The notes: generated by a model from the letters alone, not told the origin. Shown: positions 7,373-15,742, counted from the first letter of the stretch. The stretch: DNA of 40,349 nucleotides from Bifidobacterium breve (GCA_943328795.2 CALQBK020000022.1:1-40349); one strand, 5' to 3'. Program-made: numbers and translations.

Positions 7373-8278
7373 TCAGGCCACGGGGAGCCGGGCGAGACGA
7401 TCGAGCCAGGGGTCCACCCAGCGACGGAACAGCACCTCGACTATCACGAAGGGCACGAAGAGCCCGATCACCGAGCTCAAGATGAAGCACAGGAGCGCGA
7501 CCGCCGAGAGGTCGCGCGCGAGGGTGCCGGGCCGCGTGACGGCGCCGATGATCGTCGCGAAGACGGGGAAGAGCCGCCCTACGACCTGCTCGCCGGCGGC
7601 GTGGGGGTAGCTGACGGTGGCGGTCACTTGGTCCGCGAGCAAGGCGGCGGGGGCCGCGCCCCGGGGCTCGGCGCCGAGGCGCTCTGCCGCGACGCGGCCG
7701 AGCTCGGCAAGGCGCGTGAACGTCTCGGACCCGAGGCCGGCGGCCGGGAGCGCCTTGATAGCGTCGCGCTTCCCGGTCAACATCCACGCGAGGGTCGTGA
7801 AATAGCTCGCGAAGACGGACCCGCTGTGGGTAGCGACGACGCGGTCGGTCACCATCCCGCCTTGCGCCTGGACCAGCTTCACGAGGCGCCGCCAGCCTGT
7901 CACCCACATGTTGCGGCACGAGATGAGCGTCAGCACGCGCTGTCCGACGAACAGCCCGCGGTCCGGTCCGGTCAGCAGCGCGGCGAACGGCTGCGACGGG
8001 GACAGGAACCACACCTGCGCGGCGAGCACTACGAGGTCCCAGTCCCCCGGCGGGAGCGCCAGCCGCTGGATCGGCGCCGGGCGCCCCAGGACGGTCTCGG
8101 GGAACTCGCCGAAGAAGGTGTTGACCTTCCACGGGAACGGGAACGGCGTGACGGGCTCGAGCGCGACGTAGTGCACCTCGTGCCCGGCGTCGGCGAACGG
8201 CTTGGCGAAGCTCTCCGCGACGGTCTTGAGCTGGCCGCTCTGCGACCACCAGATCACGAGGACGCGTCGTGGGGTCAT
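7373..8278 (-). CDS. DarA-like flavodoxin-fold protein of dialkylresorcinol synthesis
   Basis: 301 residues; its ATG overlaps the stop of the permease-LolA gene as ATGA. The N-terminus VLVIWWSQSGQLKTVAESF has the S-Q-(S/T)-GQL phosphate-binding loop of a flavodoxin/quinone-reductase fold, followed by VVLAAQVWFLSPSQPF and LISCRNMWVTGW. One or two hydrophobic helices near residues 255-285 end the protein and should anchor it in the inner membrane. DarA homologues accompany DarB in dialkylresorcinol and flexirubin clusters and are assigned to the condensing or aromatising step; I am not certain which. A flavin-dependent oxidation of the cyclohexanedione to the resorcinol would fit the fold. Confidence 0.7.
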   Translation of the reverse strand: MTPRRVLVIWWSQSGQLKTVAESFAKPFADAGHEVHYVALEPVTPFPFPWKVNTFFGEFPETVLGRPAPIQRLALPPGDWDLVVLAAQVWFLSPSQPFAALLTGPDRGLFVGQRVLTLISCRNMWVTGWRRLVKLVQAQGGMVTDRVVATHSGSVFASYFTTLAWMLTGKRDAIKALPAAGLGSETFTRLAELGRVAAERLGAEPRGAAPAALLADQVTATVSYPHAAGEQVVGRLFPVFATIIGAVTRPGTLARDLSAVALLCFILSSVIGLFVPFVIVEVLFRRWVDPWLDRLARLPVA

Positions 8279-10200
8279 GGCGAGGGCTCCAGCAGGGAGA
8301 TGGCGGTGGCGAGCAGGGTGTCGGGCGTGACGCCGAGGGGCGTCTTGGTGCAGGCGGCGGTGCCGAGCGAGAGGACGGTGGCGCCTGCGTGGCTGGCGTC
8401 CGCGACGGACACGCTGGATAGCCGGCCGCCGGCGAAGGTGTAGGTGGCCGAGCGGACGAGGTTGCCCGACGGCCCGTAGAAACGCGCGCCCGAGAGGAGC
8501 CCGGTGGCCGCGACGTCGAACTCGGCGCGGGCGAACGCGAGGCCCGAGCCGGGCGTCGCGGTGGCCGTGATGACGCCCGGCTGGCCCGGTGCAGGGGTGG
8601 TCGCGACGGTCCAGCCCGAGGCGAGCCGGGGGTCGATCACGTCCGCGATCGAGAGCTGGCCAAGCAGGCGCTGCGCTAGGCCGACGCGCATCGGCTTGCC
8701 CATCGTCTCGGTCTGGAACCAGGTCGCGCCGCCCGTCTCCAGCACCGCCTGGCGGTGGCCGACGAGCAGCGTGGTGCTGACCGCGAGCGTGTCCGCCCCC
8801 TGGGTGACCACCCGCCAGCCGATGCTCGACTGGGTGTCCTTCACCGCGACGTCGACGGTGCAGCGCTGGTCAGCTGGGGGCGGCGGGCCGAACGCGCTGG
8901 TGAGCGCTCCGGACTCGGCGGCGCGCGCCGGCGACGGCCCGGCCGCGATCGCGAGCAGCACGGCGAGGCCGACCAGGCCGCGCGAGAGCTCGCCGCGGGT
9001 CGCGCGCCACGCGGGGATGGCCGACGCGGTGACAGCGGCCACGAACGTCGCGCTGAGCACCACCACGAACCCGAGCGCGTCGAGCTGGATCCGCGCCGGG
9101 TAGCCCTGGCTGAACCCGGGCGGCGGGGGCATCGGGATCCCGCCCAGCATCGTGACCAGCTGCGAGAACAGCAGCGCGCCGACCCCGCCGAGCGCGCAGC
9201 CGAGCGCCCCGTAGAGCGCGCCCTCCGCCAAGAAGATGCTCGCGACTTGCCGCCGGGTGAGCCCGACGACCCGCAACATGGCGATCTCCGCGCGCCGCTC
9301 GGCGACGACGGCGGCGAGGGCGTGGGACAACGAGAGCACGGTCACGATCACCATCAACGCCTGGAACACGCCAAAGATGCGATCGTAGAGCGCCTTCACC
9401 GCGATGTAGTAGTCGGCGCGCTGGTACCAGGGGCGCGCGTCCAGGCCCGCGAACGCCGGCTCGGCCAGCACCCGGCGCGTCGCGGCCAGCACGGCGTCGG
9501 TGTCCGCCGTGTCGGTGAGCGCGAGCACGAGCAGGTCCGCGGTGGTGCCGTCGGCCAGCGAGAGCGCGGTGTCAAGCGGGAGCACGGCGTACGCGCGGTC
9601 CAGGTCCTGGGCGCCGGTCATCGTGGTGCCGAGCACCTGGAGGTCCATCGCGTTGGTGAGCCCCTGGTCGGTCGTCACCATCGCGGTGACGGTGCTGCCG
9701 GGCTGCACGCCGAGTCGGGCTGCGAGCGGGGCGCCGAGCAAGAGCCCGAGGGGCTTTGCGGGGTCCAACAGCGTGCCGGCGACCGAGTGGGCGAGCGGCG
9801 CGATCTTCGACTCCGCCGCGGGCTCGGTGCCCTGCCCCATGAAGATCCCGGAGCGCCCGTCGACGATGAGCATGCCGACTACGTTTCGGCGTACGGCGCT
9901 CGCCAACAGGCGGTCGTGGATCTCGGGATTGGCGGCGAGCGCGTCGCGCAGGGCGTCGAGCTTCGCGCGCTCGGTGCGGTGCTGCTCGGGGGCGGGGGCG
10001 TCGAACCACGCGGCGTCCGCGACCTGCACGTGCCCGTTGCCGCCGCGGGCGAACGCCTCGGACAGCCCCCAGTACGTGTCGTGGGTGAAGCCGTAGAAGG
10101 TGAGCCCGCCGACCACCGCGTTCGCGAGGCCGAGCGCGGTGAGCAGCGTGCGCTTCGGGCTCCGCGCGAGGCTCTTCCAGGCGAGGCGCAGCGCGTTCAT
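8275..10200 (-). CDS. FtsX/MacB-type ABC permease fused to a LolA-like periplasmic domain
   Basis: 641 residues from the ATG at 10200 (MNALRLAWKSLARSPKR, a standard FtsX-type N-terminus). Residues 1-407 are a four-helix MacB/LolC-type permease with a periplasmic domain after helix 1 and the usual end IPAWRATRGEL. With no stop or frame change, residues 408-427 form a further hydrophobic segment ending PSPARAAES, which looks like a Sec signal with an Ala-x-Ala site. About 210 residues resembling outer-membrane lipoprotein-sorting (LolA-like) proteins follow, including GGATWFQTETMGKPMRVG. Separate LolA-like and permease genes are common in aryl-polyene clusters; here they are one polypeptide. 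The likely role is lifting a lipid-like product from the inner membrane and passing it on in the periplasm. Cleavage at the internal signal is possible. Confidence 0.75.
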   Translation of the reverse strand: MNALRLAWKSLARSPKRTLLTALGLANAVVGGLTFYGFTHDTYWGLSEAFARGGNGHVQVADAAWFDAPAPEQHRTERAKLDALRDALAANPEIHDRLLASAVRRNVVGMLIVDGRSGIFMGQGTEPAAESKIAPLAHSVAGTLLDPAKPLGLLLGAPLAARLGVQPGSTVTAMVTTDQGLTNAMDLQVLGTTMTGAQDLDRAYAVLPLDTALSLADGTTADLLVLALTDTADTDAVLAATRRVLAEPAFAGLDARPWYQRADYYIAVKALYDRIFGVFQALMVIVTVLSLSHALAAVVAERRAEIAMLRVVGLTRRQVASIFLAEGALYGALGCALGGVGALLFSQLVTMLGGIPMPPPPGFSQGYPARIQLDALGFVVVLSATFVAAVTASAIPAWRATRGELSRGLVGLAVLLAIAAGPSPARAAESGALTSAFGPPPPADQRCTVDVAVKDTQSSIGWRVVTQGADTLAVSTTLLVGHRQAVLETGGATWFQTETMGKPMRVGLAQRLLGQLSIADVIDPRLASGWTVATTPAPGQPGVITATATPGSGLAFARAEFDVAATGLLSGARFYGPSGNLVRSATYTFAGGRLSSVSVADASHAGATVLSLGTAACTKTPLGVTPDTLLATAISLLEPSP

Positions 10201-10267
10201 CCCGCCACCCCGCGCGCCAAGAATGTAACGAAGCTCAGAGACTGAGATTCGTTGCATCGCGGGGGGT

Positions 10268-10900
10268 TCACGCGATCCTCCCACCCGAGAGGCGCAGGAG
10301 GTGGTCTGCGCGCGCGGCGACGTTGGGGTCGTGCGTCGCGACGAGCAGCGCGGCGCCGGACGCGCGGGCCTCGGCGAACAGCACGTCGAGCACCTGCTCG
10401 CCGGTCACGCTGTCGAGCGCGGCGGTGGGCTCGTCGGCGAACACGACGGCCGGCCGGTTCACGAGCGCGCGGGCGATCGCGACGCGCTGGCGCTCGCCGC
10501 CGGACAACGTGCGCACGTCGCGGTCCGCCCGCGCCGAGAGCCCGACGCGCGCGAGCAGGTCGAGGGCCCGGGCCCGCGCGTCCGCCCGGCGCACCCCGGC
10601 GTACTCGGCCGGCAGCATGACGTTCTCGAGCGGGGTGAGCGACACCACCATCGGGTAGGTCTGGTGCACGAACCCGAGCCGCCGGAGCCGAAAGTTGCTC
10701 CGCGCGTCATCCCCCAGCCCGGAGCCGTCCGCGGCCGAGAGGCAGGTGGCGTCGAGCCAGACGGACCCGGACGACGGGGGGTCGAGCAGCGCCGCGACGT
10801 GGAGCAGCGTGGACTTGCCCGAGCCGGACGGGCCCATGATCGCGGTCGCTTCCCCCGCCGCGAACGTGGCGTCCACGTGCGCGAGCGCGGGCACCTGCAC
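10268..10900 (-). CDS. LolD/MacB-type ABC ATPase; 5' end probably frameshifted
   Basis: At least 210 residues: Walker A GPSGSGKST, a modified Q-loop FVHQTYPMV, signature [15 protein letters not shown], Walker B VVFADEPTAALD and switch His in VATHDPN. The family is lipoprotein/MacB-type ATPases, and the permease-LolA gene follows directly. The only in-frame usual start is the GTG at 10900, but the frame continues upstream to a TGA at 10958-10960 with a convincing first strand (RIFSLRAISRTW). That strand would be lost from the GTG start. An ATG at 10961 lies one frame off, so a single-base insertion between about 10940 and 10961, or a sequencing error, is the simplest explanation. The family call is secure; the start is not. 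Confidence 0.75.
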   Translation of the reverse strand: MQVPALAHVDATFAAGEATAIMGPSGSGKSTLLHVAALLDPPSSGSVWLDATCLSAADGSGLGDDARSNFRLRRLGFVHQTYPMVVSLTPLENVMLPAEYAGVRRADARARALDLLARVGLSARADRDVRTLSGGERQRVAIARALVNRPAVVFADEPTAALDSVTGEQVLDVLFAEARASGAALLVATHDPNVAARADHLLRLSGGRIA

Positions 10901-10992
10901 GGCGTCGAGCAGCCAGGTCCGGGAGATGGCGCGGAGGGAGAAGATCCGGCGCGGGTATCATGGAGCGGCTGGGTCGCGCCTGCTCCCGGGCG

Positions 10993-11850
10993 CTACCCGC
11001 TGCGGCGGATCGTCACCCGCGCGGCCGTGCCCTGCGCCGTGCGGTGGACGTGGGAGAACGCCGGGGTGCTCACCCGCTCGGTGCCGTCGAGCACCTCGAC
11101 GACCCGCAGCGCCGCGGCCGTGGACATCAGCCGGGTCTCGGCTGGCGCGACGTTCGGCCCGCGCAGCCCGGCGAGCCGCCACCCGGGCAGCACGGTCGCG
11201 TCGCTCGGCGCGCCGGCCACCAGCGTGTCGACGTCCGCGGCGCCGATCCACACCTCTTCGATAAGCGTCGACCGCCCAGGGCAACGCGCCACCTCGCCGA
11301 GCAGCAGCCAGCCGGACCCCATCGCGCACCGGCCCTCGAGCCCGACGGCGTCGAGCCGGGCGAGGTGCTCGGCCTCCCGCGCGGGGTCCAGCACGTCGAT
11401 CCCGCCGACGAGCGCGAGGTTCACGAGCCCGTCCTGCAGCGCCAGCACGGCCTCCAGCAGCGCGGCCTCGAACGAGAGCTCCTCCTGGGAGACCGTGACG
11501 TTCGCGCCGTCGAGGCTGCACGACCGCGCGACGTAGAACGCAGCGGCGTTGCCGACAGACCCCGCGAACGCCATCGGGCTGCACCACGGGCGCTCGGCGT
11601 GCAGGATCCCCTCGCCGAGCGGCACGGCGGCCTCGGTGTTGCCGAGCCCCGTGCCCATGAACACGCCGACGTTCGCGTGCTTGAGCGCGAGCGGGTCCGC
11701 CGCGGCCAGGCACGACTGTGCGCCGACCTGCGCGAGCTTCACGTAGTTCCCGATGCGCCGGAAGCCCTTGCCGAACGTCGCGAGGTGGCGGGCCTCGACG
11801 TCGTCGCTCGTCTTGGCCCACGCGAGGATCGAGACGGAGGGGCTACGCAT
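10993..11850 (-). CDS. Ketosynthase-like chain-length-factor protein lacking catalytic residues
   Basis: 285 residues, shorter than a full ketosynthase (about 400). The start at 11850 overlaps the ketosynthase stop by 8 bases. The thiolase-fold landmarks MGTGLGNTEAAVP, SPMAFAGSVGNAAAFY and ALVGGIDVL are clear. Where an active enzyme has TAC-S, this protein has VTVSQEELSFEAA, so the nucleophilic Cys is replaced by Glu (around residue 124), and neither active-site His motif is present. Such Cys-less partners form heterodimers with a ketosynthase and help set chain length, as in type II PKS and aryl-polyene systems. The coupled gene order (ketosynthase, then this) fits a heterodimer. A self-standing enzymatic role is unlikely. 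Confidence 0.7.
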   Translation of the reverse strand: MRSPSVSILAWAKTSDDVEARHLATFGKGFRRIGNYVKLAQVGAQSCLAAADPLALKHANVGVFMGTGLGNTEAAVPLGEGILHAERPWCSPMAFAGSVGNAAAFYVARSCSLDGANVTVSQEELSFEAALLEAVLALQDGLVNLALVGGIDVLDPAREAEHLARLDAVGLEGRCAMGSGWLLLGEVARCPGRSTLIEEVWIGAADVDTLVAGAPSDATVLPGWRLAGLRGPNVAPAETRLMSTAAALRVVEVLDGTERVSTPAFSHVHRTAQGTAARVTIRRSG

Positions 11851-12985
11851 CGCGCACCGCGAAGGCGACGCACGAGCCGCCGAAGCCGAAGGAGTTGAAC
11901 ACGTGCACGCCGCGGGGCGCGACCCGCACGGCCGTCGCGGGGATGACGCCGATGTCGGGGTCCGGCTCGCCAAACCCCGTCGACGCAGGCAAGAACCCCG
12001 CGTCCAGGCAGCCGAGCCAGAGCGCGGCCTCGATCGCCCCGGCCGCGCCGAGCGTGTGCCCGATCGCGCCCTTCAACGACGCGAACGGCGGGCGGCCGCC
12101 CGTGAACGCCCGGGCGATGCCTCGGCCCTCCGCCAGGTCGTTGTCCACCGTGCCGGTGCCGTGCGCCTTCACGCTCACCACCTGCTCGGGGTTGACCTTC
12201 GAGTGGGCGAGCGCCCCGCGGATGACGGCCTCGACGGTGGAGCCGTCCGTGGCCGAGCCGGTCAGGTTCGACACGTCGATGCGGTTGGCGCTGCCGAGCA
12301 GGTGGAACGCGCCCGCCGCGCCGCGGTCGATCACGAGCACGCCGCAGCCCTCGCCGAGCTGCAAGCCGGCGCGCCGCACGTCGAACGGCCGGCAGGGGTT
12401 CGGGTCGCACAACAGCAGGCTGCGAAAGCCGTAGACCGTCATGTTCGCGAGCAGGTCGAAGCCGACGACCACCGCGCGGTCGCACGTGCCGCCCCGCAGG
12501 TGGCTCGCCGCGGCGGCGACCGCGGCCGCGCTCGACGTGCAGGCCATCGAGAACGTCGCGACGGGCCCGGTCGCCCCGACTTGGAGCGCGACGGCCTCGG
12601 CGACCTCGCCGACCCCGCGCCGCCCGAACCAGGGCGACGCGGCGGGGTTGGTCAGCCGCTCGTGGTACAGCGCGATGTCCGCGTCGACGAAGAAGCCGCC
12701 GGTGGTCCCGACGAACACGCCCGTCACCCCGTCGCTCGGCCCAGCCTTGCGCACGGCCTCCTCGACCGCGAGCGTCACCATCGTGCGCGCGCGCTCGTCG
12801 AGCGGGCAGTCGAGCGGCGCCTCGCCCGCGTAGGGTCGGCCCCCGTTCACGTCGACCAGGTGGGCGGACCGCGTGGTCGGCCCGAGGCCGCGGCGCCCTT
12901 CTCGGAGCGCGCGAACGGCGTCCGCGGTGGTGAGCCCGAGGGCCGAGACCGCGCCCCAGCCGGTGATCGCGAGCGGCGCGGTCAT
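11843..12985 (-). CDS. Beta-ketoacyl-ACP synthase (KAS I/II type)
   Basis: 380 residues. The catalytic triad is complete: Cys149 in FSMACTSSAA, His275 in KAHGTGTVDND and His310 in KGAIGHTLGAAG, with the C-terminal NSFGFGGS loop. It elongates ACP-bound acyl chains by decarboxylative condensation with malonyl-ACP in the cytoplasm. Its ATG overlaps the stop of the halogenase-like gene (ATGA) and its stop overlaps the Cys-less partner gene, so a ketosynthase/chain-length-factor pair is the natural reading. The sequence is closer to stand-alone FabF or aryl-polyene ketosynthases than to modular PKS, with no extra domains. No ketoreductase lies nearby. Confidence 0.85.
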   Translation of the reverse strand: MTAPLAITGWGAVSALGLTTADAVRALREGRRGLGPTTRSAHLVDVNGGRPYAGEAPLDCPLDERARTMVTLAVEEAVRKAGPSDGVTGVFVGTTGGFFVDADIALYHERLTNPAASPWFGRRGVGEVAEAVALQVGATGPVATFSMACTSSAAAVAAAASHLRGGTCDRAVVVGFDLLANMTVYGFRSLLLCDPNPCRPFDVRRAGLQLGEGCGVLVIDRGAAGAFHLLGSANRIDVSNLTGSATDGSTVEAVIRGALAHSKVNPEQVVSVKAHGTGTVDNDLAEGRGIARAFTGGRPPFASLKGAIGHTLGAAGAIEAALWLGCLDAGFLPASTGFGEPDPDIGVIPATAVRVAPRGVHVFNSFGFGGSCVAFAVRDA

Positions 12986-14664
12986 CCGGCGTCGGGCCCC
13001 GGGGCGGGCCGCCGCTGGAGCACGGGCAGCACGGTGTCCAAGATGGTGACCGGGCGCTCGCCGAGCGCCGCCAGCACGGGGCTCTCGATGCCCGGCACGT
13101 CACGCTGCGCCTCGCCGAAGATCTCGGAAGCGAGCTGGTCCAAGCTCGCGAGGCCCGTCCCGAGGCGCGCCAGGAACTGGTCCCGGTCCAGCGGGTCCTT
13201 CAGGCCGCGGTTGAGCTCCCGCATGAAGGGCATCCCCGCCATGTTCACGAACACCGGCGCCACCTTGATCCCCGCCTTGTGCCACTCGCGGAACAGCTGC
13301 TGCACGGCCAGGTTGATGTCCCCGGCCCGGTCGAGCTCCGCCTTGCGCTCGGAGAACAGCATCATGTCCGTGAGCCGGCCGTGGAAGAAGAACGCCGCGG
13401 GCATCACCCAGTAGTACGCGAAGTCCCAGATGATCTTGAGCGTCATCACCTTCGCGTTGCCGTTCATGTGCATCTGGCCCTCGTAGAGGGTCAGGTGGCT
13501 GTCGTAGAAGTTGAAGAAGATGCGGTTGTACACGTTCGCCCGGGCCCCGATGCGCTCGCCCGCGAGGTCGCGGACCACGAGGTCGGTGATCAGCGTGTTG
13601 CTGATGCCGATGTAGTCGCTGCCCGGCGAGTAGAACGGGTCCAAGAACGCGCCGGCTTCCCCGGTGAGCGCCCAGCGGTTGTTGTCGTAGAGCTGCGTGC
13701 AGCTGTAGCTGAAGTCCTTGAGCGCCAAGAAGTCCTGGAGCTGGGCGCCGTCGGCGATCACCTGGTCCAGGTAGGCCGCGGCCTGGGGCTCGAACTTCCG
13801 GATCCAGGCCATCGACTTTTCGTACGAGGCGATGGTGCCGAACGGGTGCAGATCGGCGTCCACGACGATGCCGACGCTGTGGCTGCCGGACGCGAGGGGG
13901 ATGAACCAGAGCCAGTAGCCGGCGCCGCAGAAGTGCACGGTCGAGAGCCACCGCTGGCGCTTCCCGCCGATGCGGTTGGTCCACCCAGGGTCGTCCGAGA
14001 AGTCGTCGACCTTGAGCCGCTTGTCGTAGCGCCACCACGTCGCGTTCGCGTCGTGCCCGTTCTTCTTCTGGAGCCCGAGCTTACGCTTGAGCAGGCTCGA
14101 CCGGCCGGAGGCGTCCACCACCCACCGCGCGTCGACCCTCACGGTGTCGCCCTCGGCCGCGCCGGGGGGGCTGAACGTGACGCTGTGCGTGCCCGCGCGC
14201 TCGGCGAGCGTGACCTCGCGGACCACCGCGCCGTGCACGAAGTGCGCGCCGGCGGCGAGCGCCTCGACGCCAAGGTGGTTCTCGAACCGCCCGCGGTCGA
14301 TCTGGAAGCTCTCGGTCTCGAAGAACGTGTTCCCGCCGAGCTCGGTGCGGGTGGTGATGTCCATCGGGTCGTCGGCGTCGAAGAAGTACCGCAAGCCGAG
14401 CTTCGGGAGCTGGTCCTTGCGAAAGTGCTCGAGTTGGCCGAGCACGCGCGTGAAGTAGTGGGCGCCGATCTCGACCGACGACTCGCCGACCTTGTGGGCG
14501 GCCTCGTCCACCGGGTGCGCCTTCTTCTCGATCACGAGGATCCGCGTCTCGGGCCGTTGCTGGAGGAGCTGCAGCGCGAGCGTGAGGCCGGCGAGCCCGC
14601 CGCCGAGCACGACGACATCGTAGGCGGGGAGGAGGTCCGCGCGCGCGGTGATCGCGGGCGTCAC
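12982..14664 (-). CDS. FAD-dependent halogenase-like oxidoreductase
   Basis: 560 residues from a GTG overlapping the ACP stop (GTGA). It has the FAD-binding GGGLAG (21-26), VVDASGRSS (182-190) and GEAGAFLDP (335-343). The YWLWFIP stretch at 250-256 matches the WxWxIP motif of flavin-dependent halogenases, and Lys88 (LPKLGLRYF) sits where the catalytic lysine of tryptophan halogenases is expected after the GES/GEA motif. The tryptophan-halogenase glutamate after the DP motif is absent (FYSPGSDY instead), a pattern closer to phenol/pyrrole-type enzymes. In an aryl-polyene/resorcinol operon it could halogenate the aromatic ring; chlorinated flexirubins and brominated xanthomonadins are known. 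A plain oxidoreductase acting on an ACP-bound substrate is the alternative. Confidence 0.65.
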   Translation of the reverse strand: MTPAITARADLLPAYDVVVLGGGLAGLTLALQLLQQRPETRILVIEKKAHPVDEAAHKVGESSVEIGAHYFTRVLGQLEHFRKDQLPKLGLRYFFDADDPMDITTRTELGGNTFFETESFQIDRGRFENHLGVEALAAGAHFVHGAVVREVTLAERAGTHSVTFSPPGAAEGDTVRVDARWVVDASGRSSLLKRKLGLQKKNGHDANATWWRYDKRLKVDDFSDDPGWTNRIGGKRQRWLSTVHFCGAGYWLWFIPLASGSHSVGIVVDADLHPFGTIASYEKSMAWIRKFEPQAAAYLDQVIADGAQLQDFLALKDFSYSCTQLYDNNRWALTGEAGAFLDPFYSPGSDYIGISNTLITDLVVRDLAGERIGARANVYNRIFFNFYDSHLTLYEGQMHMNGNAKVMTLKIIWDFAYYWVMPAAFFFHGRLTDMMLFSERKAELDRAGDINLAVQQLFREWHKAGIKVAPVFVNMAGMPFMRELNRGLKDPLDRDQFLARLGTGLASLDQLASEIFGEAQRDVPGIESPVLAALGERPVTILDTVLPVLQRRPAPGPDAG

Positions 14665-14963
14665 TCGCCGATCTCCCAGCCTTTCTCCTTCGCGATGTGC
14701 GCTGCCAGCGACGAGACCGACCGGAACGCAGCCTTGGCGGCGGACAGGTCCTCGATGCGGACACCGTACTCCTTGTCGATCGCGGCGCTGATCTCGATCG
14801 CGTCGAGGCTGCCGAGGTCGAACTTGCCCCCGCCGCGGATCAGGCGCTCCTCGTCGTCGATGTCGCCAGGCTCGATGTCCTGGAGGTCGCACACGTCGAC
14901 GATGATCTGCTTGAGCCGGCTCTTGAGCTCGGCCAGGGAAGGGGCTGGGGAGGCGGGTGGCAT
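14661..14963 (-). CDS. Acyl carrier protein
   Basis: 100 residues, acidic, starting at the ATG at 14963. The phosphopantetheine site is Ser52 in FDLGSLDAIEISAAID, the DSL-like motif of ACPs (Asp replaced by Gly directly before the Ser). Helices before and after match a standard four-helix ACP. It carries the growing acyl chain for the downstream ketosynthase pair and is probably also the donor for the dehydratase and the BtrH-like acyltransferase. It overlaps the halogenase-like gene by four bases, so that enzyme may act on ACP-bound substrates. A phosphopantetheinyl transferase must be supplied from elsewhere in the genome. Confidence 0.85.
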   Translation of the reverse strand: MPPASPAPSLAELKSRLKQIIVDVCDLQDIEPGDIDDEERLIRGGGKFDLGSLDAIEISAAIDKEYGVRIEDLSAAKAAFRSVSSLAAHIAKEKGWEIGE

Positions 14964-14974
14964 GGCGGACGGGC

Positions 14975-15742
14975 TTAATGCGATCCGGCGTCCCGCGTCC
15001 CGGCGATTCTCTGCTGGACGACGCGCGCTACGAACAGGGGGTTGCCGACCAGGAACCGCTTCCAGAGCCGGCGGGGGTCCACCAACAGCCGCGCCAGCCA
15101 CTCCTGGTTGGTGTACAGGAGCTCCGGGCCCCGGCTCACCTCGCCGGACACGAAGTCGGCTGTCGCGCCGACGCACCACGTGACCGGCGCGTCGATCCGC
15201 GCCCGGTTCGCCGCGACCCAGCGCTCCTGGATGGGCGTGCCCATGCCGACGAGGACCACGTCGGGCCGCGCCGCGTTGAGCCGGGCGAGCAGGTCGTCGT
15301 GCCCGGGGCCCTGGCTCGGGTGGTACCCGTGGTCGGTGAACACGAACTGGACGCCGGGGTGCTGGGCCTCGAGCGCGCGCGCCGCGCGGTCGGTCACCCC
15401 GGGCTTCCCGGCGATCCACGCGAGCCGCCAGCCCCGGCCCGCCGCGTGCACCGCGAGGTCGTGGATCCAGTCCGCGCCGGTCATCCGCCCGGGCAACGCG
15501 CGCCCGAGGATCCGCGCGCCGAGCACGACGCCGCTGCCGTCCGCGAAGCACACGTCCGAGGCGTTCAAGAAGCCCCGCAGCGCGGGGTCGCTCGCCGCGG
15601 TGTTCAACACGTGCACGTTCACGTAGGAGACCGTCGCCTGGCCCCGGGCGTCCACGAGCCCGCTGACGCGCTCGAGCAGGGTGTCGAGCGTCAGGGCGTC
15701 GACGCCGACCCCGAGGAGCTGCACGGGCCGCTGCGCGCTCAC
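14975..15742 (-). CDS. WecG/TagA/CpsF-family glycosyltransferase (GT26)
   Basis: 255 residues from a GTG overlapping the dehydratase stop. Family motifs in order are VNVHVLNTA, DGSGVVLGARILGRALPGRMTG, VLVGMGTPIQERW, and the C-terminal RGPELLYTNQEWLARLLVDP followed by RLWKRFLVGN. These enzymes transfer N-acetylmannosamine(uronate)-type sugars to lipid carriers at the inner face of the membrane. There is no membrane helix; the basic, aromatic C-terminus should bind the membrane. Inside a lipid-pigment operon it may glycosylate the product or a lipid anchor, which would be an unusual use for this family. It could instead be an unrelated envelope-sugar gene captured in the operon. Confidence 0.8.
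   Translation of the reverse strand: MSAQRPVQLLGVGVDALTLDTLLERVSGLVDARGQATVSYVNVHVLNTAASDPALRGFLNASDVCFADGSGVVLGARILGRALPGRMTGADWIHDLAVHAAGRGWRLAWIAGKPGVTDRAARALEAQHPGVQFVFTDHGYHPSQGPGHDDLLARLNAARPDVVLVGMGTPIQERWVAANRARIDAPVTWCVGATADFVSGEVSRGPELLYTNQEWLARLLVDPRRLWKRFLVGNPLFVARVVQQRIAGTRDAGSH

Noticed and set aside
12982-14664. Call as a true tryptophan halogenase
   Set aside because: The Glu after the DP motif that activates tryptophan halogenases is missing, so only a halogenase-like assignment is made.
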